Shown: positions 18,805 to 26,988 of the stretch, piece by piece
How the letters are laid out: every line of letters begins with the position of its first letter
Position numbering within the stretch: the stretch's first letter is position 1
NCBI RefSeq assembly: GCF_000150955.2
Contig: NC_011695.1
Coordinates: 248,001-312,000, forward strand
Length of the DNA stretch: 64,000 nucleotides
DNA from: Phaeodactylum tricornutum CCAP 1055/1
Taxonomy: Eukaryota > Bacillariophyta > Bacillariophyceae > Surirellales > Neidiaceae
Reading direction: 5' to 3'
Program-made: the position numbers and the translations under genes
Notes under the pieces: model-generated
Database searches by the model: none
The model's input: only the letters and a program-made list of their open reading frames with translations
What the model was told of the DNA's origin: nothing

Positions 18805-19848
18805 CTAGTTTACGATACAGGTAGCGTCTAACCGTTGCAGCCGCGCTTGTGCCTCCTTCATGTTGACCGAAACGGTACGGACGTTTCCCACCAACTGCAC
18901 AAGACCCGCCTTGGCCCCCGGCGGCTTGACAATATCGCGACACCGCGTCAGAGATACCTTAATGACGGATCCGTTGCATTTGGATTGGCGAGCGGCCAAG
19001 GCTGCCGCGTCCTGGACGACCTGTTCGTCAAGATTCTGGTCGTGGCATCGAATCACAATGTGGCTTCCGGGACACCCCGACGCGTGCATCCACCAATCGG
19101 CACCGTCACGATGTTCCGGCGACATTGTTAGCTCGTCATTATCTTCGGCTTGCTTGCCAACTCGAATTTCAACCTGTTGAGCGGAAAAGTAGCGTCGATA
19201 GGGTTTGCGCGACGACTCGGTGACTCGCGGACCTTTTTGCTTTTTAAGAGGCCGTGGTTGTGGTACCGGCGGCTCGTCATTGACGCCTAGTTCTCGCACC
19301 AGCTCCACTACTTCAGCCGAAAGAGTCCGATGTGTGCCCTTCTTCTCCGCCGCCAGCGCTTGTTCGAGCACGTTTAATTTGTGCAGACGCGCCCTTAATT
19401 CGTCCAATTCGACAGTCAGGGCATCCACATCGGGACACTTTTCCAAATCCGACAAGCTCGCGTTTTTGTCCGCCATCAGTTGGTCTAATTGCATCTGAGC
19501 TTGCGATACGCGTTGACTGCTTTTGCCGATTTTTTTGTGACAGCGCAGTATCAAACGTTGGACTTCCTTTTTCAAGCCCGTGACGTTCCAGGTACTGTCC
19601 ACCGTCTTTTCGTTCCAGGCCGTTTCGTCATCCTCAACGGCTGACATGAACACTTTGAAAAAAGGTCGGCGTGTAGTGAGACGCACTCCTGTACCGGGAC
19701 CAAAGGTTGGTCGCCGAGCGAGGAAAGGCGCACATCGAGGGATGGACACGGCTCGTGAAAAGGCGGCGACGGTCCCCGACATTCGCAATCGAGCAGTCGC
19801 GAGAAAAATCGACATGATAGCGAAAATCCGGCAGTTACTCGTTTTCAT
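18805..19848 (-). CDS. NFACT-R domain protein, probably plastid
   Basis: 347 residues. The N-terminus (IFAIMSIFLATARLRMSGTVAAFSRA) has a signal-type segment ending in an A-A-F junction as in diatom plastid precursors. A predicted coiled coil follows at about 80-175 (VQRLILRCHKKIGKSSQRVSQAQMQLD, VELDELRARLHKLNVLEQALA). Residues about 220-330 form the NFACT-R/DUF814 fold: YRRYFSAQQVEIRVGKQAEDND (family: F.S..G..I.VGRNA.END), DWWMHASGCPGSHIVI, and DAAALAARQSKCN. In full NFACT proteins (RqcH, Rqc2/NEMF) this domain with its coiled coil binds tRNA and the stalled 60S/50S subunit in ribosome quality control. The NFACT-N half is absent here. A role in plastid ribosome rescue is inferred. Confidence 0.75.
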   Translation of the reverse strand: MKTSNCRIFAIMSIFLATARLRMSGTVAAFSRAVSIPRCAPFLARRPTFGPGTGVRLTTRRPFFKVFMSAVEDDETAWNEKTVDSTWNVTGLKKEVQRLILRCHKKIGKSSQRVSQAQMQLDQLMADKNASLSDLEKCPDVDALTVELDELRARLHKLNVLEQALAAEKKGTHRTLSAEVVELVRELGVNDEPPVPQPRPLKKQKGPRVTESSRKPYRRYFSAQQVEIRVGKQAEDNDELTMSPEHRDGADWWMHASGCPGSHIVIRCHDQNLDEQVVQDAAALAARQSKCNGSVIKVSLTRCRDIVKPPGAKAGLVQLVGNVRTVSVNMKEAQARLQRLDATCIVN

Positions 19849-20297
19849 GGCAGGTGTGAAGAAAAGTACATAAAACGGGGTGTTCTAAAAGAGAGATGAC
19901 TTCCAGTCCGTAAGGCTCTCTAGGCCATGGTCGTCTCATCCCCAACTCTGACTATGAGAGAATTCATAAAATGAAGGTCACATTGACTTCGGGTGTGAGA
20001 CCGACGGACTGACGTTTGAAAACCCCAATGTAGTACAGTCACCTAAATCAGAAAAAGTGTCATCTAGATTGAGTCGTGATGAGTCTGTACGCCCATCATG
20101 CAGCATTGTTCGCTGGGGTTCGCTTCTCTTTGCCACGACACAACAAAATCCGGTAACAGTCAAAACCGTCGAAACGCACAAAACGCCACGAGGTACTTCG
20201 AGCCTTGGCAACTAGCAACTAGCAAGAAGATACCACATCCAACAGCCGCCGCACACCGACAAGGCACCGAACAAGAGGGACCCCACCACACTGCACC
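19849..20297. promoter_or_regulatory. Divergent intergenic region
   Basis: About 450 bases between the NFACT-R gene (minus) and the next plus-strand gene, which point apart. No gene was seen. A short A/T-rich part lies near 19960-20080. Promoters of both genes are expected here. Confidence 0.35.
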
Positions 20298-21072
20298 ATG
20301 ACCGAAACGAAGACATCAGTATACGACCAAGGCCACGAAGAGGACGAAGCTCCTTTGGTGCAAGCTCACCCCGCACCGGTGGATATACTAAGTTTGGACG
20401 CAACCATCATCGACGATGAGGATCAGGATGCGTCTTCCCTACCGAGTGACCCAACGATGCACGAATACGACGACGATATTCCCCTTTTCCCAACTGAAGA
20501 AGAATTGAGGAAGGAGGAAACTGTTGTCGGAGCTGGGGTCGCTTCGGGGGTATTCGGACTGTACGTTTTATTTGATGATGATGCGACACAATATCTTGAA
20601 CAACCTTATCGTGATTCCTCACCCTCGATTCTATTTTCCGTTCTCCTACAGACTGTTAGGCGGACCGCTCTTCGGCTTGTTGTTGGGCCTAGGGGCGGCC
20701 TATGCCTGTAATAAGCCCGGCGCGGCGGGTGATACGGCAAGAGCCGTCGGTGAAATCGCCTTGGAAGCCCGTTCCAAAGCTCGACGAATCGACGAAGAAC
20801 ATCACATTGTGGACCGATCCAAAGTTGTTGTTCAAGAAACTTGGGAAAAGGCACAACAGATTGATCAAACACACGGTATTTTAGAGAAGACCAAGCAAAC
20901 CTTCGTTTACGGCTGGACGGTGACAGCTGACTTTGTGAAACGGCACAATCTAGTCGAACGCGGGGTCAACAATGTCGGCAAAGCGGTCTTTTGGGTGGCC
21001 GAGAAGGTTGCCAGTAAGCTGGAAGGCCATCCACAAGACCAGAGCCAAGAGGAAAGTCCAAGTACGAATTAG
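20298..21072 (+). CDS. Small protein with membrane-hairpin core and ID..H.I repeats (one intron)
   Basis: Exons 20298-20560 and 20652-21072 join to 227 residues. The 91-nt intron starts GTACGT and ends CTACAG; splicing joins GVFGL to LLGGPLFGLLLG, making a continuous Gly-rich hydrophobic hairpin (about residues 78-105). The N-terminus is acidic (TIIDDEDQDASS). After the hairpin there are two related segments, ARRIDEEHHIVDRSKVVV and AQQIDQTHGILEKTKQTF, then VKRHNLVERGVNNVGKAV. This spacing resembles the VDEKFxVSEKT-type repeats in plant BPA1-like and related algal proteins. Function is unknown; it probably sits in an endomembrane with the repeat region in the cytosol. The unspliced frames give two overlapping fragments, so the intron is required. 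Confidence 0.75.
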
Positions 21073-21103
21073 ATCAAGACTTCCGTTTTTATTTTTAATT
21101 GCG

Positions 21104-23824
21104 TTATTTTTTCCGAATCACACTCAGCCCGTCTCGTATGGGTAGTACTAATACCTCTACCCGTGGATCCCTTACAATTTCGCTGTTGAAGCGGTGCATT
21201 TTGTTTGCCAGTTTTCGGGCTCGGCGATTCTTCCGTCGCTCCAGCTCTTCCGTCGTTTCGTCTTCCACCATGGAGGCAAAATGCCCAGCAGAAGCTTCTA
21301 GTACCAATCCCTTCCAAAGGACATTGTCGACCACTATGAAACCGCCTTTTTTCAAAACACGATCACTGGACAAGCAAGCTTCCGTATATTCCAAAAGCCG
21401 CGTTTTGTCGGCATCTACAAAGACCAAGTCGAAAGGGGCTGGCTGAACATCGCCTCTACCCGCTGCCATCTCTTCCATGGTAGCCAATGCATCGGTAACG
21501 TGGAACAGTTCGCATCCCACCGTGCCTCCGTCATACTCTAGTCTGACAAATTTCTTGATATTGGACGGAATCCTGTCTAGTCCACCATTTCGTAGAGCAC
21601 ATAAGGCTTCGGAGGCTTCTTCACCATGCCCGCTTCCTGCCAGAATTTTCATCTGTGCTACCGCTACGTCAAAAGCGCGTTGATCCCTTTCCATACTCAT
21701 AACAAAAGCACCACTCTCACGGTTGCCACGTGTCATCCCTATAACATTGGCAGCGTTTGAGGCTCCTTCCAAAAGACAAGCGGTTGCGTATCCTGTAAAA
21801 GTCCCCAGTTCCAGAACGCGACCCTCACGTGACATGGAAGCCAGTTGCGCTAAGAGACGCCCTTGTGACGCCCCTGAGACCATATGCGATCCAGTCGGAA
21901 TGAGCGCCTTTGTATTGAATTCAAGTTCGCGATATATTGATGGAGTTGGAGACGAATGACCCATACTGTAGTCGTCCAAAGAGCTGTAGACGATCGAGTC
22001 CGTCTTACTTTCCAAAGCTACACCTGAGGATACCAATCCACGCCGAGGACTCATCAAACCGTTGAGCACTCTATTGCGACAAGCATCTGAGCATGTGCCA
22101 TGGAAGGCAGTTTTGCAGTCCTGACACTGAATCATTCGTTGATGGCAATTGTCGTTGAGGCAGTTGCTCACGAGTGATGTCTCGGCTGCACAAGTTATGC
22201 AGCTCCCCAACGTATCATCTGTAATTGCGCGTCCCAATCTTCCGTCAAACACAAAATTGGTTCCTTTGAACATCGGTTCTTCTTCCTTGGCCTCCTCGCT
22301 AAGCTTTCGATCGTAGGCAATAATTCCCCCAGCCAATCGTGACACATTCGTGAAGCCCATTTCCTGTGTTACGTACGCCCCAACTTTGACGCAACGGATT
22401 CCGCCGGTGCAGTACATCATAATGGGGGCATCCTTGGGCGTCCTCGCCAAACGGTCCTTGAGCACCTCCCAAGTTTCTCGAAATGATTCCGTCTCCAGAG
22501 GTTCGGCTCCTTCGAATCGTCCCACACTCGTTTCGTATGTATTTCGACAATCAATAATCAGGGGAGCGAATTCTTCCCTGCCCTCCTCACGCAGAGTCTT
22601 GGCTTCTTTGACCTTTTCATGCCATTCCATGGGAGGCATGTCGTATCCAGCTGACTGCCAGTCGAGAGACTGATCAAGCCCATCTGCCACAATCTGATTG
22701 CGGACTCGAACATGCAGGTTACGGAATGGAGGTGCCGGCTTTCCGTTGACAGGAACACCGGCCGTCGCAAAATCCTCCACAGTCAAAGGTTTTGGATCGA
22801 TATTGATACCGTTCTCCATATACGTTCCGAGCTCTCGTATTTCACGGCAGCAGGTACGAAATTGCTCTAGGACATTGGTTGGGACACTCATTTGGGCATT
22901 TACGCCTTCTTGTGCAACGTAGACTCGTCCAAGTGCGTGAAAAGGTTTCCAAAGTTTCCGCAACGTTTGGGCAAAGTCTTCTGGATCCGCAATTCCCTCC
23001 GGCGGGAAGGCGTAAAAGCTTAGCATTGTCATGGATTTGCTCTGATTGGGATCCGGCATGCTCTGCAGATACGCTGGAGGCCGCGGGGGTAAGGGTGCGT
23101 TGGGGTCACGGCGCACGTGGATGACAATGGCCGGTCGCTTCAGCAAGTGTCGTTTTTCCGCAAAGAGCTCATCGGCTACCCGGAAAGTCCGCGCCACATC
23201 CTCGTCTGTGGTAACGTCCCAAAACCCATCGGTCGCGTTTTCGGCGGAACTAATGATCGTGCCGTCTTCTTCGATGACGGGAAATCCCGCCGACAATATA
23301 AAGGACGATTTTCGTAGGGCTCGGAAGAATGAGTGTAGCTCAAACTTGAGAGCATTTAAGGAAGTGACCACCGCCGATTCTTGTTCGACAAAGACGCGTC
23401 CACGTTTTTCCCGTCCCGATAGCTTGAGCTCTTGTCGGAGTTCGTCACATACCGAAACCTTAATGGCGTACAAGATGGGGACGGTGTGACTATCCGTAGT
23501 GTTGTATAGAAGTCGTTTGAGCCGTTGATTGCGTTCGTTAGATTGCTGTACTGCCCGACCACGGGCATCCTTTTTGGCACGGAATGTCGCCAACCGTTGT
23601 TCCACCAGTTCCAGATTGGTCGGGACTCCCTGCACACGCAACGTTGATGCCATGAGCGGTGGTCCGGAAGAACCCCAACCACTGGCCGAATACGTTCTCG
23701 AAGCCGTTCGTCGGACAATAAATGATGGTGTAGAGATACTTCTCCGACCGCTCACAAGCGAGCACCGATAAGATAGTGGCAGCATGAATAAGACTAGCTG
23801 TATGAGTAGCCTTTCCAAGTTCAT
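21104..23824 (-). CDS. Fusion of tRNA U34 hydroxylase TrhO and TrmR-like O-methyltransferase
   Basis: 906 residues from the ATG at 23824, which begins a signal-type segment (LLIQLVLFMLPLSYRC). After a 240-residue unique region, residues about 255-600 are the TrhO/YceA (UPF0176) family: FYAFPPEGIADPE, VYVAQEGVNAQMS, a rhodanese domain with the catalytic loop CTGGIRC (Cys472-Cys478) and the Cys-rich tail CITCAAETSLVSNC. Residues about 630-905 are a family-3 class I O-methyltransferase: VLELGTFTGYATA (SAM site, about 672), VFVDADK (about 803), and VVDNVLWKG with the metal-binding Asp-Asn. TrhO makes 5-hydroxyuridine at tRNA position 34; TrmR (B. subtilis YrrM) methylates it to 5-methoxyuridine. 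One chain may therefore catalyse both steps, probably in an organelle. Confidence 0.85.
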   Translation of the reverse strand: MNLERLLIQLVLFMLPLSYRCSLVSGRRSISTPSFIVRRTASRTYSASGWGSSGPPLMASTLRVQGVPTNLELVEQRLATFRAKKDARGRAVQQSNERNQRLKRLLYNTTDSHTVPILYAIKVSVCDELRQELKLSGREKRGRVFVEQESAVVTSLNALKFELHSFFRALRKSSFILSAGFPVIEEDGTIISSAENATDGFWDVTTDEDVARTFRVADELFAEKRHLLKRPAIVIHVRRDPNAPLPPRPPAYLQSMPDPNQSKSMTMLSFYAFPPEGIADPEDFAQTLRKLWKPFHALGRVYVAQEGVNAQMSVPTNVLEQFRTCCREIRELGTYMENGINIDPKPLTVEDFATAGVPVNGKPAPPFRNLHVRVRNQIVADGLDQSLDWQSAGYDMPPMEWHEKVKEAKTLREEGREEFAPLIIDCRNTYETSVGRFEGAEPLETESFRETWEVLKDRLARTPKDAPIMMYCTGGIRCVKVGAYVTQEMGFTNVSRLAGGIIAYDRKLSEEAKEEEPMFKGTNFVFDGRLGRAITDDTLGSCITCAAETSLVSNCLNDNCHQRMIQCQDCKTAFHGTCSDACRNRVLNGLMSPRRGLVSSGVALESKTDSIVYSSLDDYSMGHSSPTPSIYRELEFNTKALIPTGSHMVSGASQGRLLAQLASMSREGRVLELGTFTGYATACLLEGASNAANVIGMTRGNRESGAFVMSMERDQRAFDVAVAQMKILAGSGHGEEASEALCALRNGGLDRIPSNIKKFVRLEYDGGTVGCELFHVTDALATMEEMAAGRGDVQPAPFDLVFVDADKTRLLEYTEACLSSDRVLKKGGFIVVDNVLWKGLVLEASAGHFASMVEDETTEELERRKNRRARKLANKMHRFNSEIVRDPRVEVLVLPIRDGLSVIRKK

Positions 23825-24532
23825 GATTTTTCTGCTCGAGGAGAGAGACAACGATTGTTTCAAGCGTAAAGCCAACGAACGGTGCGCGGCTCAAACTTGG
23901 GGACCAGGGCGAGCAACTCTCTATCTAGTGTGTGTGTTGACCTTGGTGAGTGTTGGCTTTGGTGAGCGTTGCCTTTGGTCTATTTTTTCAGTGACTGTCA
24001 GATTTTCAAAATTGTTTTTTTTTGCGGTTATGTCAAAGATGGTTTGGTTGGCCTTGTCGGACTGACTGTGAACTATAGATAAAGGTACCGATATCACCAC
24101 CCACCATTGTCGGATAGTTGGGGGCTGTGCTTTTTGCGTTCGCTTCCCACGTTTTGCAACGGGATTTGACAAACGAAGGGGTCACGAATCATGTCCAATC
24201 GACCGCCTTTCCGCTTGGCGGACAGACCGTCGCGTCATATCTCGGGTGTCTTCGACAGCCCTCCACCGAACGAAGCCATCTGGAAGAAATTCTCACGTAC
24301 CCGCCGTTACGTTTGCCCCATGCCTTCCAAGTATTACCTGTAAACACGGCAACGGTAAGTTCCTCCTCCCCGATCACAGCTGCAACCCAATCACCGGAAC
24401 AAGCAACGACAATTCTCGCTTTCCCTTGCTTGCGATTGGTCAAGTGAGTGCGGCAGACTCAGCTCTTTTCCTAGCGTGCGTATTGTTACGTTTCGACCTC
24501 TGGTGGGCACGCTTGTCTGCGCTCGCTACACG
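23825..24532. promoter_or_regulatory. Divergent intergenic region
   Basis: About 700 bases between the TrhO-TrmR gene (minus) and the next plus-strand gene. Open frames in it lack ATG starts or family resemblance. A T-rich block (near 23980-24030) is present. Promoters for both genes are expected; no specific element was recognised. Confidence 0.35.
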
Positions 24533-26890
24533 ATGCGTTGGTCTTCCGCGTACGCTACCGCCATTGCGATGGGAGTATGGACCTCCCATCTATATTCGAT
24601 CGCTGCCTTTGTGCCGTCATCTGTGCGTTCCGCTTCATCAACCTCGGCTCTTCGCGTTGGAAACCTTGGTTGGGACAACGAGAACTTCCTCGAGTCGCTC
24701 GGTAACGGGGACGAAGCGGTGAACGAGGCGAATGAGCGCTACTACGCACAGTCGCGTTTCGGACATCCCGACGAATGGGACAAGGACCAGGAAGAATCCC
24801 CTACCCCGAAAGCTCCGAATGCGAAGAACGGGACAATGGGTGCGGAGCTTACGGAGGAAATGAAAGCCAAAGTCAAGGCATCGCATACTCCGGAAGAAGA
24901 GGCGTCGCAGGGCGGGAAAATGTTCCGCGAACTCTTGAAAAAGGCGCAAGACGGTACGTCGTTGAAACCTCCGCCCCAACCTCCCGTGGTGCCGCAGTCT
25001 CCGGTGGCGAGTACACCATCGGATACGTCGCAGCTTTCGGTCGAACAACAAGCCGCACTCTTTCGGCAAATGATGCAGCAACAGCAACAATCACCGCCCC
25101 CGCCTCCGGTGGCTCCAGCCTACACCTCACCACCGAATTACAGTACCATGCCGGCCGCGCGGCAACCGATTGGGAATGATGTCGCTGCGGATGGACGGCG
25201 AATTGGTCGTAACCGCGACGCGGACGCCATTGTGAACTCGGCGGACGTTTATTTTGCCCAACTCAAGCGCGATTCCACTATTCGTAACGACGCCCGTCTC
25301 ACCGGCGATGCGGACAAGGCCAACCAAGTATTCGTCGACCCTTCTATTCGGGAGATTCAAATGCACACCAATCCTTACATGGAAGAAGCACGCGCCAAGG
25401 AAAAGGCCATGCTCGAAACCTCTGTGGACGAAATACTTGATCCGCGTATGTTCGCGGCCCCTCCGCCCAAGCCGAAATCGTATTCCGGAGTCTCGTACAA
25501 GGAAAAGTTGGAAAGGAAACGGGCGCAAATAAATACCTCCAGCGGTACGAACTCGGACGTTTCTGCGGAAACCAAAGCCTCCACGTCGACACAGTCACCG
25601 GTGCAACCAGCCAAGAAAGAAGACACCCCGCCGAAAGACCCCGAAATTATACCGACGCCTAGTCAGCCTGTCGCTACCGAATCAGCCAAAGACACGTGGG
25701 CCGAGAAGCTCGTGACACCTTCCAGTACGAGCATGTCTGCTTCCCGAACGACCGCGGACACCGTATCTCGTCCGGCTGCTGGCTCGGACGCCATGCGTGC
25801 CGATCTGCGTACCGTCATGGGATTGTTGTGCAAGCATCGGGGCGGTCCAGGGTTCGGTGTTGGGCGCATAATCGGCGCCGAAAGGGCACGATTCGAATCA
25901 TTGGTCCAAGCCGTGACTGGTACCCTGCGAGAAGAAGCTTTGCTGTATCCTGATTCCGAATTGGACGGAGAGGGTATTGACTTGCAAATTGCCAAGCAAA
26001 ATGCTCCGACCTTAGCAGTGTCATCGCTGCCGACGCCAGCTTCTGATTCGGTGGCTGCTTCTTCGTCTTCCGTGAATGTGGATGGCATGATTGCCTGTAT
26101 TGAAGGAGCTATACTTATGTACAAGAACAGTCCTCCGGAACTCCTCGAGTCCGTATTGGTGACATTGCGGGCGGCGTTACTGTCAGCAGTCAATACCTGC
26201 AACATCGTTGTGGGCGACTCTGCTCCAACGCCTACCGTGCCTTCCAGCGACTCCTCCGTTCAATCAAACCCGGCTCGAATTCAGTCCATGGTGGCATGTA
26301 TGGAAGGCGCCATTGTTATGTACAAGAATAGTCCGGCCGACATTCAATCAAGTGTTTTGATCACCTTACGTGCAGCATTGCTGGCTGCTGTAAATACGTG
26401 CAACACTATCTTGGCAGAAAAAGAGATTGAAAATGTACAGGCCTACCAGGCGGCCGCCACAAGCGCTGGCGTCACGGCCGAACCCAAATCCAAAACCAAG
26501 CCCGAGTTTTACAACGTTGTGTCTTCGAACGAAGCAGGAGATACAGAAGCTACGCCAGCGGAATCTGCGTCGGCGCCGCTAAAGATGTCGTATTCGGGGA
26601 ACGATCCAAATTCAATAATGATGAAGGCTGTGTTTGAGAAATTAAGTGCGGCAGTGGGGAGCGGAAAGATGGGATTGCGCGAAGACCTGAAACCTGAGGA
26701 AGCCTCGTCTCTCGCCGACGATATTGCCGACATGCGAGTTTTATTAGTAGACGAGCTTGACAATGGAATTCCCGAGAGCAACGGGGGAAATACAGAAATG
26801 CCAAATACCTCCGAAGACTCGTCATCTAAGTACCAGCAAATGCTAGCCAAAGCACGAGCAGACAAAACAGCGAAAAAGAAGGACGAATAG
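24533..26890 (+). CDS. Unrecognised plastid-type protein with duplicated helical module
   Basis: 785 residues from the ATG at 24533, which starts a signal peptide (YATAIAMGVWTSHLYSIAAF) ending in A-A-F-V-P, the junction seen in diatom plastid precursors. Residues 60-420 are Pro/Gln/Ser-rich and mostly disordered, with one conserved-looking segment (PYMEEARAKEKAMLET, then DPRMFAAPPP). Two copies of a roughly 48-residue helical module follow at about 515-562 and 583-630: MIACIEGAILMYKNSP and LVTLRAALLSAVNTCN in the first, MVACMEGAIVMYKNSP and LITLRAALLAAVNTCN in the second. A further helical region ends the protein. No known domain was recognised. A plastid scaffold function is possible but unproven. 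Confidence 0.7.
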   Translation: MRWSSAYATAIAMGVWTSHLYSIAAFVPSSVRSASSTSALRVGNLGWDNENFLESLGNGDEAVNEANERYYAQSRFGHPDEWDKDQEESPTPKAPNAKNGTMGAELTEEMKAKVKASHTPEEEASQGGKMFRELLKKAQDGTSLKPPPQPPVVPQSPVASTPSDTSQLSVEQQAALFRQMMQQQQQSPPPPPVAPAYTSPPNYSTMPAARQPIGNDVAADGRRIGRNRDADAIVNSADVYFAQLKRDSTIRNDARLTGDADKANQVFVDPSIREIQMHTNPYMEEARAKEKAMLETSVDEILDPRMFAAPPPKPKSYSGVSYKEKLERKRAQINTSSGTNSDVSAETKASTSTQSPVQPAKKEDTPPKDPEIIPTPSQPVATESAKDTWAEKLVTPSSTSMSASRTTADTVSRPAAGSDAMRADLRTVMGLLCKHRGGPGFGVGRIIGAERARFESLVQAVTGTLREEALLYPDSELDGEGIDLQIAKQNAPTLAVSSLPTPASDSVAASSSSVNVDGMIACIEGAILMYKNSPPELLESVLVTLRAALLSAVNTCNIVVGDSAPTPTVPSSDSSVQSNPARIQSMVACMEGAIVMYKNSPADIQSSVLITLRAALLAAVNTCNTILAEKEIENVQAYQAAATSAGVTAEPKSKTKPEFYNVVSSNEAGDTEATPAESASAPLKMSYSGNDPNSIMMKAVFEKLSAAVGSGKMGLREDLKPEEASSLADDIADMRVLLVDELDNGIPESNGGNTEMPNTSEDSSSKYQQMLAKARADKTAKKKDE

Positions 26891-26988
26891 GTACCAATAC
26901 ATGAACGATTTGTGAACGGTTCAAAGTCGAACCGTGCGGCACTAGCTAAAAACGCAGTAAATTAAAACTTGTACCGAGACTTTTATTT

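Noticed and set aside
23825-23875. Upstream TTG start for the TrhO-TrmR fusion
   Set aside because: Eukaryotic initiation prefers the ATG at 23824, which also places the signal-type segment at the true N-terminus; the same reasoning moved starts at 2232, 9433, 24476, 34973, 35343, 39054 and 43687.
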